Shown here one piece after another: positions 8,948 to 17,937 of a stretch of 64,000 bases of DNA (positions within the stretch are counted from its first letter, which is position 1; each line of letters starts with the position of its first letter). The stretch is taken from the NCBI GenBank assembly GCA_900551295.1, contig URVJ01000014.1, positions 5,784-69,783 of the forward strand, given 5' to 3'. The stretch comes from an uncultured Eubacteriales bacterium (GTDB taxonomy: Bacteria > Bacillota > Clostridia > Oscillospirales > CAG-382). Position numbers and translations under genes: made by a program. A model generated the notes under the pieces. The model worked only from the letters and a program-made list of their open reading frames with translations. It did no database searches and was not told the DNA's origin.

Positions 8948-10456
8948 TTAAGGAAGCAGCTTTGCTATGGCAAGAGGAAGATCACTCGGCATCATTCCGT
9001 ATTCCGAAATCTGATGTTTCAGCACATCAGACGCTTTTCCGTGCAGATACACTGCGCACACTGCCGCGTCAAACGGATCCAGTCCCTGACACACAAACGA
9101 TGCAACAGCGCCTGCAAGCACGTCTCCGCTTCCGCCCTTTGCAAGTCCGGAATTTCCCGAACGGTTTATCGCCGTTCTTCCGTCGGGAGACGCTATTACC
9201 GTTGACGCACCTTTAAGAACCGTAACACAGGAGAAATCCTTGGCAAACTGTCTTGCAAGATTCAAACGGTTGCTCTGTACTTCGGCAACGGTTTTGCCGG
9301 TGATTCTCGCAAATTCCGCGGGATGAGGAGTAATTACAGGAGTATTTGCTGCTTCCTTTAATACATTTATATTTCCGGGAAGCGCATTTATTCCGTCTGC
9401 GTCAATAACTAATTTGGTTTTTGCATTTTTTATAATATGCTGCACGGCTTTTTCTATGTTTTCGCCGCTGCCGAGTCCGCAGCCGACAAGCGCACAGTCC
9501 GAACCGTCGAAAAGCTCCGTGATTTCGGTTATGCTTTTTTCATTGCAAAGTCCGTGCGTATTAAAGAAAACGGGTTCGGCAATTCTTGTCTGGAGTATGT
9601 TCAGCGTTGCCTCATCTGCGGCAAGCGTTACAAGTCCCGTTCCTGTCCTGACAGCCGAAAGCGCCGCAAAGTACGCGGCTCCCGTCATATATCTGCTTCC
9701 GCAGAGCATCGCAAGCTTTCCGAAAGTTCCCTTATGAGAATTGCGGCGTCTTACGGGTATTGTTTTTCTTATATATTCGTCGTCGGGGATAAGCGCATCG
9801 GCTTTTAAGCTTTCGGCAAGCTTTTCGGGATAAATTGTATCCGCAACAACTATTTCTCCGCAGTATTCGAGAGCAGGATATGAAATAGTACCCGTTTTTA
9901 TAAATGAAACGGTTATTGTGGTGTTCGCCATGAATGCCGAACCCTTTACTGTTCCGTCAGCGCTGTTTATGCCTGACGGCACGTCTATTGCAATTCTGTA
10001 TGCGTGCGAAGAATTTGCACATTCGATCATACGTCCGCATTCGCTGTCGGGATTTATAACGCCGTCAAAGCCTATACCGAACACGGCGTCTATTATTACA
10101 TCCGACGCGGCTATTCGCGAAAACGCCTTCTGCGTATTCAGTACCGTTCCGCCCGAAAAGATATAGTCATTATAGCAGGTTCTTGCCTGATCGGACGAAG
10201 GCACCGTATCAAATACGTTTACGACGCATACATCGTACCACTGCTTCACAAGCTCATACGCCACACCGTATCCGTCCCCGGCATTATTGCCTTTGCCGCA
10301 GAGGATCGTGACGCGGCTGGTTCGATTTATATGAGGATAAATGTATTCAAGCGACTCCTTTGCCGCCGCTTTCATAAGTCCCAAAGCCGGAACGCCGTAT
10401 TTTTCGGTTGCCGAAACATCTGCTTCCCTTACAGTCTGCGGTAATACTGAAAACAT
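8948..10456 (-). CDS. nnrD: Bifunctional NAD(P)H-hydrate epimerase/dehydratase
   Basis: Repairs hydrated NAD(P)H: the N-terminal NnrE domain epimerises NAD(P)HX, and the C-terminal NnrD domain dehydrates it with ADP or ATP. 502 residues from the ATG at 10456, which has GAGAGG 7 bases upstream; an in-frame start 45 bases earlier has no such site. NnrE motifs are LCGKGNNAGDGYGVAYEL and DVPSGINSADG. NnrD motifs are HKGTFGKLAMLCGS, VITPHPAEFA and the nucleotide loop SGLAKGGSGDVLAG. It is the first gene of the operon with the lipoprotein and alr, behind a near-consensus promoter. Confidence 0.96.
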   Translation of the reverse strand: MFSVLPQTVREADVSATEKYGVPALGLMKAAAKESLEYIYPHINRTSRVTILCGKGNNAGDGYGVAYELVKQWYDVCVVNVFDTVPSSDQARTCYNDYIFSGGTVLNTQKAFSRIAASDVIIDAVFGIGFDGVINPDSECGRMIECANSSHAYRIAIDVPSGINSADGTVKGSAFMANTTITVSFIKTGTISYPALEYCGEIVVADTIYPEKLAESLKADALIPDDEYIRKTIPVRRRNSHKGTFGKLAMLCGSRYMTGAAYFAALSAVRTGTGLVTLAADEATLNILQTRIAEPVFFNTHGLCNEKSITEITELFDGSDCALVGCGLGSGENIEKAVQHIIKNAKTKLVIDADGINALPGNINVLKEAANTPVITPHPAEFARITGKTVAEVQSNRLNLARQFAKDFSCVTVLKGASTVIASPDGRTAINRSGNSGLAKGGSGDVLAGAVASFVCQGLDPFDAAVCAVYLHGKASDVLKHQISEYGMMPSDLPLAIAKLLP

Positions 10457-10552
10457 CTTCAAACCTCTCAGATTGTTACTTATTTTCCTGTTATAAACCA
10501 TATGTACTTAAACGCGGCAAAAGCCGCAGAATACCAAGAATATAACATTATA

Positions 10553-10581
10553 ATTATACTCTTTTCGACAAGTTTTGTCAA
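10553..10581 (-). promoter_or_regulatory. Promoter of nnrD-lipoprotein-alr
   Basis: Minus strand: TTGACA (10581-10576), 17-base spacer, TATAAT (10558-10553); consensus in both boxes. It leaves a leader of about 90 bases that contains a small GCGGC/GCCGC hairpin. Confidence 0.85.
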
Positions 10582-10619
10582 TATCCTGCGGCTTTTTAAC
10601 CAAAAGAACGAAAATTATG

Positions 10620-13600
10620 TCACTTAGATCGGATTTTTTTATAATATGCCGAAAACAGCGGTTCAAGCGATTTTTTATCGTTTACAATAATCTTTATACT
10701 GTCAGCTTTTTCGGCATACGGAAGTCCCGAAACCGAAATTATAACATTGTATTTCTGAGGAGTGTAATTATTTACGGTAACGGTCTTTGATGCGACGAGT
10801 CTGCCGCGTTCGCTGTAAACGTTAAGGGATACGGTATATATATCCGAAGAATCGGACATTACAGTGACTTCCGCCGAAACCGACGACGAAGTGCTTACTA
10901 TATTCTTTACCGAAAGAACCGGCTTATCGGAAATTTCGGATCTCAAGACAGGGTACGAATACCCGCTCGGAATTTCCCAAACGCTTTCAAAATCAAACCC
11001 CAAGCTCTGGGCAAGGAAATTCTGATTTCTGAAATTCGATGACGTTGCGCCTACCCCGAATTCGTTTATCCCCGCGCTCTCGCCGTTTGCGGAAGATGTA
11101 ACGCTTGCAGAACGGTAATATATACACTCGTTTACAAGACTTTCATCTTTACAAAGTCCGGCTATATGACCGGCATATGCGTTTTCGGTATCGGAAGAAT
11201 CGGAGCTTGCCGAAATACCGCCGACAGTAAAGCAGCCTGACATCACAGGCCCGGATCTATTGCCCGAAACACTTACCTCGGCACATATTCCTCCGGCATA
11301 AGCTTTAAGTGCAGCCGCAGCGTCAACCCTATCAAGCGAATAGCAGTTACGTATCTGTGCCGCACAGCCGTCTGACGAGCTTACATATGCCGAAATACCT
11401 CCGGCAAGCGCGTTATTGCTTTCCGAACGCGCATAAACTCTGCTGTCGGAATACGAATTATTAATATAAGCGTCCGAGCCTTCCGCAACAAGCTTTCCGC
11501 ATATTGCGCCTGCATTTACATTTCCTTTTGATGTGACGGAAACGCTTCCGTAAACCTTGACTTCGGAAATTTTAAGAACGCCGTCGGCTGCTTTCGCCGT
11601 TCCGCAGAGTATTCCCGCGTTTACGTCGTTTTCACTCTCGATGTTGATTTGTGCGCTGCCGAATACTATACCGTTAATCGCGGCGTCATTTACGTAACCG
11701 AACAATCCCGCGTCGGCAAGGTTTTTGTCCGTGATTCTAAGTCCGTTTATTGTATATCCTCCGCCGTCGAATTTACCGGAAAACGGAAGTTTGGAGTTTC
11801 CGATCGGGAGCCATTCAAAATTTCCGAGCTGTATATCTGCATCAACTTCAAAATACGCCTTTGCAATCTTTTCGTTCCCGTTTGCGATTTCCTTTGAAAG
11901 CCAAAAAAGCTGATAGCCGTTTGATACCTTATAAGGATTACTTTCCGAACCGTTTCCGCGCGTTATTTCCTTTGCGGTTTTTCCGTCCCACACCGTAAAG
12001 TCATAGGCTTTATAGACGGCGTAGATCTTAATATTATCCGACACGGTATAAGTGTCAAAATTCAGCGCCGTTCCGTCAGGCGTAAGCGACCAGTGAGAGA
12101 AAGTATACCAGAAATTGACGTCAGACGCCTTTTCGGGCTGCGTTTCGGGAGGAACTATCCTATCTCCGTAGGAATACTCGGTTTCGGGGACATAGGTCTT
12201 TCCGTCATTTACAAACTCGACGGTATATTTCTTTGCCGTAATGTTATATACCGCGTAAACGTTTGTATTTCTGTCTGCCATGCCCGAGGTAAATTCCGAG
12301 CCGTTCGGTGTGAGCGACCAATGCGAGAATTCATACAAGCGTCCGACATCTTTATCATAAGACGGAGTTTGTTCGGGAACCGAAAATTCACCGCCGTATT
12401 TTACCGATGACGAAGAAAGGATATAATCTACATTTATATACGTTATCGCCGGATCTTTGGAAAAATGCTTATTGTCCGAGAGAACGGGAAGCGCATATCC
12501 GGCTGACTTATCAAAACACCATGTGCCGTCAAAATCAAAGCCGTTATAGCTTTCATTTTCGTAAGCCTTATCAAGACTTATCTCGGTTACGCCGCCGTCC
12601 GAAATATCGCTGCCTTTTACAAAGGCAAAGTCAAACGCGTAGCAGTTTTCAAGTTCAAAATTCTGCCTGTAACCGTAAATCTTTCCTACATACGAGCTTA
12701 GCGAGCCTGTATCTGCGGCATTACCCGACGCATAGACGTTCTTTGCCGACGCCCCCGAACGCGGATCATAGAAATATCCCGCAATTCCGCCGACGCACGA
12801 ATACGGAAGATCTCCCGACGAGGAAACCGCGGTATCGGTCGTCTTTGCACTGACGTTTCCCGATGCATAGCAATCCGTCATTTCAAACGCTTTCTTTGAG
12901 GCAAGCACCGACGACACGCTGACATACGGCGACAATCCGCCCGCATGAGCCGAGCCGAAACTATGCGCGGTAACATTTCCCGAGGCAAAGCTCTTTTCAA
13001 CCGTTACTCTGGTATTTCCCGAACCTGCACCGACAAATCCGAAAAGCCCTCCGCCGAAAGCTTTGACGTTTCCTCTTGTCTGATCATGATATGCGTTTAC
13101 GTTTGTATCGGCGCCGCAGCCCGAAATGCTCTGAACTGCGTCCGAAGTTGCCGCGGTATATCCGACAAGTCCGCCTGCATATACGTATGTTGCCGTGCTT
13201 ACCGAATATGTACTGTATGCATACAGCGAAACATTTTTTGCAAAGCTGTCCGAAAGCCGCGATTCTGCCTGTGTGCTCGACATGAAATATCCTAAAAGCC
13301 CGCCTGCGTAAACGCTTTTATCGGCAGAGGCGACATTTATGCTTCCGTTTTCCGCACGGCAGCCGTCTATTACGATCTTTTTATTTTCACCTTTTTCGTC
13401 TATTGCAATACATCTTCCGGCAAGAGGTCCGACGTAATAAATACCCGTATTCTGAAACTCAATGTTAAAATCGGACACGGTAAGATTCTTAACTGTACCG
13501 TTATACACAAATCCGAAAAATCCGACGTATGAATTTGACGGAGAAGTGATTTTGAAGTTCTTTACGGTATGTCCCCTGCCGTCAAACTCTCCCTGAAAGC

Positions 13601-13964
13601 AGGTATTATATCCGTTTTTTATCGTATAATAGCCGACGGGCGTCCATTCGGCGTTTCCGAGGTCTATATCTGCGTCAAGGGCAAAATACGCGTCGTTTGA
13701 AAAACCGGCATTTATCCTCTCTGCGAAAGCTTTAAGCTGTTCTGCATTCTTTATTATATAAGGATCTGACTGCGTTCCGTTTCCGCTTTCAAATTCGGCA
13801 AAAAAAGCGGCGTTTTCACCTGTATCTTCGCCAAATACCGCGTCCGTGCTCTCCGTCACGCTTTCGGGAACAACGGCGGCATCTGTCGGTGCGGCATATA
13901 CGGCGGTCTTTGCCGCCGGTATCAGAAGTGCAAGCATTATTATAAGTGTAATCAGTTTTTTCAT
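10620..13964 (-). CDS. Secreted GLUG/InlB-repeat surface protein
   Basis: 1114 residues from the ATG at 13964, which starts a signal peptide (KKLITLIIMLALLIPAAKTA). The protein has two similar halves. Each begins with GNGTQSDPYIIKNAEQL or GNGSESNPYKVSNGYQL and LDADIDLGNAEWTPVG-like strands. A long run of GLUG-type beta-helix repeats follows (GGLVGY, GGIAGY, AGAICGK). Between the halves are two InlB-type beta repeats (FSHWSLTPNGSEF, FSHWSLTPDGTAL). The end is a small beta-sandwich. GLUG/InlB proteins are surface proteins with adhesive or scaffold roles. No SLH, LPXTG or dockerin anchor is seen. The strong GGAGG site is 33 bases from the ATG with a hairpin between. Confidence 0.85.
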   Translation of the reverse strand: MKKLITLIIMLALLIPAAKTAVYAAPTDAAVVPESVTESTDAVFGEDTGENAAFFAEFESGNGTQSDPYIIKNAEQLKAFAERINAGFSNDAYFALDADIDLGNAEWTPVGYYTIKNGYNTCFQGEFDGRGHTVKNFKITSPSNSYVGFFGFVYNGTVKNLTVSDFNIEFQNTGIYYVGPLAGRCIAIDEKGENKKIVIDGCRAENGSINVASADKSVYAGGLLGYFMSSTQAESRLSDSFAKNVSLYAYSTYSVSTATYVYAGGLVGYTAATSDAVQSISGCGADTNVNAYHDQTRGNVKAFGGGLFGFVGAGSGNTRVTVEKSFASGNVTAHSFGSAHAGGLSPYVSVSSVLASKKAFEMTDCYASGNVSAKTTDTAVSSSGDLPYSCVGGIAGYFYDPRSGASAKNVYASGNAADTGSLSSYVGKIYGYRQNFELENCYAFDFAFVKGSDISDGGVTEISLDKAYENESYNGFDFDGTWCFDKSAGYALPVLSDNKHFSKDPAITYINVDYILSSSSVKYGGEFSVPEQTPSYDKDVGRLYEFSHWSLTPNGSEFTSGMADRNTNVYAVYNITAKKYTVEFVNDGKTYVPETEYSYGDRIVPPETQPEKASDVNFWYTFSHWSLTPDGTALNFDTYTVSDNIKIYAVYKAYDFTVWDGKTAKEITRGNGSESNPYKVSNGYQLFWLSKEIANGNEKIAKAYFEVDADIQLGNFEWLPIGNSKLPFSGKFDGGGYTINGLRITDKNLADAGLFGYVNDAAINGIVFGSAQINIESENDVNAGILCGTAKAADGVLKISEVKVYGSVSVTSKGNVNAGAICGKLVAEGSDAYINNSYSDSRVYARSESNNALAGGISAYVSSSDGCAAQIRNCYSLDRVDAAAALKAYAGGICAEVSVSGNRSGPVMSGCFTVGGISASSDSSDTENAYAGHIAGLCKDESLVNECIYYRSASVTSSANGESAGINEFGVGATSSNFRNQNFLAQSLGFDFESVWEIPSGYSYPVLRSEISDKPVLSVKNIVSTSSSVSAEVTVMSDSSDIYTVSLNVYSERGRLVASKTVTVNNYTPQKYNVIISVSGLPYAEKADSIKIIVNDKKSLEPLFSAYYKKIRSK

Positions 13965-13976
13965 TGACGGCAATTT

Positions 13977-14002
13977 GTGTGCGCGTACTGCACACGACCT
14001 CC
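13977..14002 (-). promoter_or_regulatory. Shine-Dalgarno plus hairpin before the GLUG gene
   Basis: On the minus strand GGAGG (14002-13998) is followed by a hairpin GTGTGC/GCACAC (13995-13990 with 13982-13977, 7-base loop), then 12 bases to the ATG at 13964. No other ribosome site is nearer. Folding of the hairpin would shorten the distance between site and start. Confidence 0.4.
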
Positions 14003-14096
14003 TTACAAATTTCTTTATTATCGGCACGCTTTTAATGCACTGAATGCGGCTGCTGAAATCAGCAGAAAGGCTTTAAGGGGCATTTACTATAAGTTT

Positions 14097-14125
14097 ATTA
14101 TACATTACCTTGAGAAAATTGTCAA
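14097..14125 (-). promoter_or_regulatory. Promoter of the GLUG surface gene
   Basis: Minus strand: TTGACA (14125-14120), 17-base spacer, TATAAT (14102-14097). The leader to the ATG is about 125 bases and includes a 16-base palindrome-like hairpin at 14050-14065. Confidence 0.85.
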
Positions 14126-14234
14126 TCGACGGCGGCAAAACTTTTTGCAATTGCCGCAAATTTCCGCAAAGTCAAATAATTGTCCTTTTTATACTGTAAG
14201 CACATTTTTTTATACGTTCCGCAAAGCCGCGCTA

Positions 14235-14263
14235 TTGAAGAAAGGCACAAAATAATGTATAAT
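14235..14263 (+). promoter_or_regulatory. Promoter of the FAD oxidoreductase
   Basis: TTGAAG (14235-14240), 17-base spacer, TATAAT (14258-14263), 31 bases before the ATG at 14295. Confidence 0.82.
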
Positions 14264-14294
14264 TAAACAAAACATATACATTCCGGAGGTATTC

Positions 14295-16154
14295 ATGCCT
14301 GAAAGAACACATTACGACGCCCTTATCATAGGCAGCGGCGCTGCGGGACTAAATGCCGCGGACAGCCTGTATGAGCTTGGCGTTACAAATATCGCGATAC
14401 TGACAGAGGGACTTTATTCAAGCACTTCCATAAACACGGGTTCCGACAAACAGACCTACTACAAGATAAGCACCACGGGGGATCAGTCCGACAGCGTATA
14501 CGACATGGCGCGCACATACATTTCCTGCGGAGGGATAGAGGGTTTCCATGCGCTCACCGAATCGGCGCTGTCTCTCAGATGCTTTTTTAAGCTTGTGGAA
14601 GCCGGCGTTCCGTTTCCCATGAACAGGTACGGCGAATATGTCGGATACAGAACCGACCATGACGTAAGGCTCAGGGCAAGCTCCTGCGGTCCGCTTACTT
14701 CAAAATATATGTGCGAATGTCTAATAAAGCGCATAAAGCAAAAAAACATCAAAGTTATAGAGGGTTTCCGCGCCGTGCGGCTGCTTACCGACAACGGCAC
14801 CGTTTACGGCTGTGCGGCTATCGACATAGGCACTGGTAAAATGATATATTTGGGTGCGAAAAACATAATTATCGCGTCGGGAGGCCCTGCCGGCATATAT
14901 TCAGACAGCGTTTATCCGATTTGCCACACCGGAGGAGTCGGAATTGCTCTGCGCGAGGGCGCAAAAGCTACAAGTCTTTCGGAATGGCAGTACGGTCTTG
15001 CCTCGACCGACTTCAGGTGGAACTTATCCGGCAGCTATCAGCAGGTAATTCCGAAATATGTATCGGTTGACCGTGACGGCAGCATACGCGAATTTTTGCA
15101 CGACTACATTGACGCCGGCATATGCGATCTTATCTTCCGGAAAGGCTACAACTGGCCGTTTTCGCCAAAAAATCTGAACGGAAAAAGCTCTGTAATTGAC
15201 ATTGCTGTATACACCGAATCGCACATAAAGGGCAGAAAAGTATATCTTGATTTCCGTTCAAATCCATCGGAATACGATTTTTCCTCACTCGGCAGCGAAA
15301 CAAAGGAATATCTTACAAAATCGGGGCTTGAAAAACTCGGCACGCCTATTGAAAGGCTCAAAAAACTCAACATCAAGGCTTACAATCTTTACAAAGATCA
15401 CGGCATTGACCTTGAAAAAGTGCCTCTTGCGGCAAACGTATGCGCGCAGCACTGCAACGGCGGCTTAAACATTGACGAAAACTACATGACGACCATCAAA
15501 AATCTGTATGCCTGCGGCGAATGTGCCGGAGTTTTCGGCGTAACGCGTCCGGGAGGAAGCGCTCTCAACTCGACTCAGGTTTCCTCTCTCAAAGCGGCTC
15601 TGTCAATAAGCAAAAACAATGGGGATTTATTTGAAAAATCAAAATTCGACGCTCTGAAACAAAAGGTTTCGTCGGAAATCTCCGCTCTTACCGAAAAGAC
15701 GGCGAACGGCAAAAAAAGCCCGTCAGAAATACGTTCGGAATTTCAAACTCTTATGTCTCTGCACGGGGCATTTATCAGAAAACTGCCCGAAACGCTCAAA
15801 GCTCTTGAATACGCAAAGCAAAAGCTCTCGGTTTTGTTTGACGAAGCGCTTGCAAAAACTCCGTTTGACATATACAACACCTTTGTCAACGAGGATTTAC
15901 TGCTGACAATGCAGGCGGTTCTCGAATCTCAGCGCATCTACGCACAAAACGGTTATCTCAGCCGCGGAGGTTACATTCTTTGCGGTGACGAAAGCTTATC
16001 CGAGCTTTGCAAAAACGTACATCTTGAGGACAGAAACGACGACGTTGTTGACGTACGGCTTACGAAAGACGGCTTTGACGGCTGTATGAGAACAGTATCG
16101 CCCTTGCCGCAAAGCGAACAATGGTTTGAAAAGGTCGCGTTCGGAGAACAGTAA
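14295..16154 (+). CDS. FAD-binding oxidoreductase, fumarate reductase-like
   Basis: 619 residues, with GGAGG before the ATG. The N-terminus has the FAD dinucleotide-binding fold (ALIIGSGAAGLNAADSLYEL). The overall plan is that of the fumarate reductase/succinate dehydrogenase flavoprotein and L-aspartate oxidase family: TDHDVRLRASSCG, a second nucleotide loop IIIASGGPAGIYSD, and the C-terminal flavin block LYACGECAGVFGVTRPGGSA. The extended N-terminal GGT loop of true fumarate reductases is altered (SINTGSDKQ). It is a single-gene plus-strand unit among minus-strand surface genes, with its own promoter and terminator, so no pathway partner is evident. No signal peptide or membrane segment is seen; it is probably cytosolic. 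Confidence 0.85.
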   Translation: MPERTHYDALIIGSGAAGLNAADSLYELGVTNIAILTEGLYSSTSINTGSDKQTYYKISTTGDQSDSVYDMARTYISCGGIEGFHALTESALSLRCFFKLVEAGVPFPMNRYGEYVGYRTDHDVRLRASSCGPLTSKYMCECLIKRIKQKNIKVIEGFRAVRLLTDNGTVYGCAAIDIGTGKMIYLGAKNIIIASGGPAGIYSDSVYPICHTGGVGIALREGAKATSLSEWQYGLASTDFRWNLSGSYQQVIPKYVSVDRDGSIREFLHDYIDAGICDLIFRKGYNWPFSPKNLNGKSSVIDIAVYTESHIKGRKVYLDFRSNPSEYDFSSLGSETKEYLTKSGLEKLGTPIERLKKLNIKAYNLYKDHGIDLEKVPLAANVCAQHCNGGLNIDENYMTTIKNLYACGECAGVFGVTRPGGSALNSTQVSSLKAALSISKNNGDLFEKSKFDALKQKVSSEISALTEKTANGKKSPSEIRSEFQTLMSLHGAFIRKLPETLKALEYAKQKLSVLFDEALAKTPFDIYNTFVNEDLLLTMQAVLESQRIYAQNGYLSRGGYILCGDESLSELCKNVHLEDRNDDVVDVRLTKDGFDGCMRTVSPLPQSEQWFEKVAFGEQ

Positions 16155-16170
16155 CATATATACAGAAACA

Positions 16171-16206
16171 AAAGCACCGCACGGCTTTACGCCGTGCGGT
16201 TTTATC
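16171..16206. terminator. Bidirectional terminator
   Basis: Perfect 10-base stem (16176-16185 with 16191-16200) and 5-base loop, flanked by T-rich runs on both strands. It lies between the convergent FAD oxidoreductase and SLH genes. Confidence 0.9.
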
Positions 16207-16223
16207 TTTATATACGCTTGTAA

Positions 16224-17849
16224 TTACATCGAAATATCTTTTCCGTCAAGGAAGTATTCCTTTAAGAAATCCTGTACGTCGGGATCTACGTTATTGGTTA
16301 TCGCATTTGAAAAATCCGATGCAACTCTTGCAGACATTTCATCGTAGCATATGGTTTCAACCGCATCTACGGTTGACTTATACTCGGTATTTACATAGTC
16401 TTTTGTAATGAGAGTGCCGTTCTTTGCATCCTCTATTACATATGCCATACATTCGACTATAAGATCTCTCGCTTTCTTCTGAAGATCATTGGTAAAACGT
16501 ATAGCCTTAAGCTGGTCATGTCCTCTCTGAAGCTTATCCATAAGTTCTTCGGAGTTGGGATTTTCTATAATCGGCTTTTCGGAATATGCCGCAACAAAAT
16601 CGGTATTTTTTGTGATCTTATATGCAGAAATATTTATAAGCGTACTTGTATCGCCCGAAAGCAGCCAGCCGGAAAATTCGTATCCGTCAAACTGCGGAAC
16701 ATCAGTAGGTGCGCTTGCATAATTGCCTTTTGCTACCTCCTGCGTATCAATGAGGTTATCATTTGCGTAGAAACGGACGGTATAGGTTGTAATTTCGGGT
16801 TTCTTTTCAAACAAAGCGTAGAACTTTGTTTCGGAAGTTATCTTATAGTTTGCCGAAACAACCGCGCCGTTTTCGGTAAGTGACCAGCCGTTAAATACAT
16901 ATCCCGACTTCTGCGGATTATCGGCTGCCGGCATTGCGGAACCGTGTTCTATCTTTTCAAAAGTCCGGAGCAGCGTCTTTCCGTCATAGAAATACACATT
17001 ATAGGTCTTTTTTGCAAAGACTGCTTCGTAATCAATGCTTTCAAGCACTGCGGAAATCTTAGGATCGACTGTTTCTGTCGTTCCGACGACTCTCCAGCCT
17101 GCAAAGTACATTGACTCATCGGGACTCTCCGGATCTTTAGGAACATCAGCGTACTCGCCTACAAGCACCGTATCGGTTTCTCCGTACTGCTTGCCGTCAA
17201 CAAAGTATCTTATATCGGCGGTCACGGGTTCGGGCATATTAACGACGTATTTTGCAAGTGCGTTTGCAAGCTCGTATCTCTTTATGACCTCGGTTGCACG
17301 GAAAGTATTTCCGCTTTCTATGGGCATTATCTTATTCTTGACTATTTTAAGAACATCATTTTTTGCCCAGTCGGAAATCTTATCCGTCACCGTCGCGGTT
17401 ATGGGAAGATCATAGGGCTTTAAAATTCTGTTAAGTATTGCGCAGACCTGTTCGCGTGTTATAAACTCGGAGCCGCGGAAAGATCCGTCCTCATATCCGT
17501 TGACAATTCCGGCTGCCTGCGCTGCGAGAGCATACGGCTTATACCAGTCGGCATCGCTTACATCGGGAAAGCCTTTCGCATCGGTTGTTTTTGCCGTGAA
17601 CTTAAATGTAAGCGCTATCATCTTACACATTTCGGCTCTTGTTACTCCGCCTGACGGTCTGAACGTACCGTCCTCATATCCGTTGAGAATTCCGGCGTCG
17701 GTAAGTTTTGAAATATCGGAAGAATACGGCGTTGATTCCGTTACGTCCGAAAACTTCTTCTGAGCCGTGTTCTGTTCGGCAAATACACTGAAGGCTGACA
17801 ATACTGTTAGCACTGCCAGAAACAGTGCCGTTTTTTTGAAAATCCGCAT
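16224..17849 (-). CDS. SLH-domain surface protein with InlB repeats
   Basis: 541 residues from the ATG at 17849 (AAAGGGG upstream; the longer in-frame start lacks a site). Signal peptide RIFKKTALFLAVLTVLSAFS. Three SLH domains follow: KLTDAGILNGYEDGTFRPSG, then AAGIVNGYEDGSFRGS, then a weaker third ending YELANALAKYV. These bind secondary cell-wall polymer and hold the protein on the surface. Next are three to four InlB-type repeats (FNGWSLTENGAVV, FSGWLLSGDTSTL). The last 110 residues are helical (ELMDKLQRGHDQLKAIRFTN) and unassigned. It lies 88 bases after the giant SLH gene, with a hairpin between and no clear promoter, so co-transcription is likely. Confidence 0.88.
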   Translation of the reverse strand: MRIFKKTALFLAVLTVLSAFSVFAEQNTAQKKFSDVTESTPYSSDISKLTDAGILNGYEDGTFRPSGGVTRAEMCKMIALTFKFTAKTTDAKGFPDVSDADWYKPYALAAQAAGIVNGYEDGSFRGSEFITREQVCAILNRILKPYDLPITATVTDKISDWAKNDVLKIVKNKIMPIESGNTFRATEVIKRYELANALAKYVVNMPEPVTADIRYFVDGKQYGETDTVLVGEYADVPKDPESPDESMYFAGWRVVGTTETVDPKISAVLESIDYEAVFAKKTYNVYFYDGKTLLRTFEKIEHGSAMPAADNPQKSGYVFNGWSLTENGAVVSANYKITSETKFYALFEKKPEITTYTVRFYANDNLIDTQEVAKGNYASAPTDVPQFDGYEFSGWLLSGDTSTLINISAYKITKNTDFVAAYSEKPIIENPNSEELMDKLQRGHDQLKAIRFTNDLQKKARDLIVECMAYVIEDAKNGTLITKDYVNTEYKSTVDAVETICYDEMSARVASDFSNAITNNVDPDVQDFLKEYFLDGKDISM

Positions 17850-17877
17850 GATTTCCCCTTTCGGCTTATTATGCATA

Positions 17878-17901
17878 CAACAGGCAGTTTCCCGCCTGTT
17901 G
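17878..17901 (-). promoter_or_regulatory. Hairpin between the two SLH genes
   Basis: Perfect 8-base stem (17894-17901 with 17878-17885) and 8-base loop, not followed by a T run. More likely a processing or stabilising hairpin, or a weak attenuator, than a full terminator. Confidence 0.45.
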
Positions 17902-17937
17902 CACACACAAATCTTTGGTTTTGCTTATAATTCGGGA

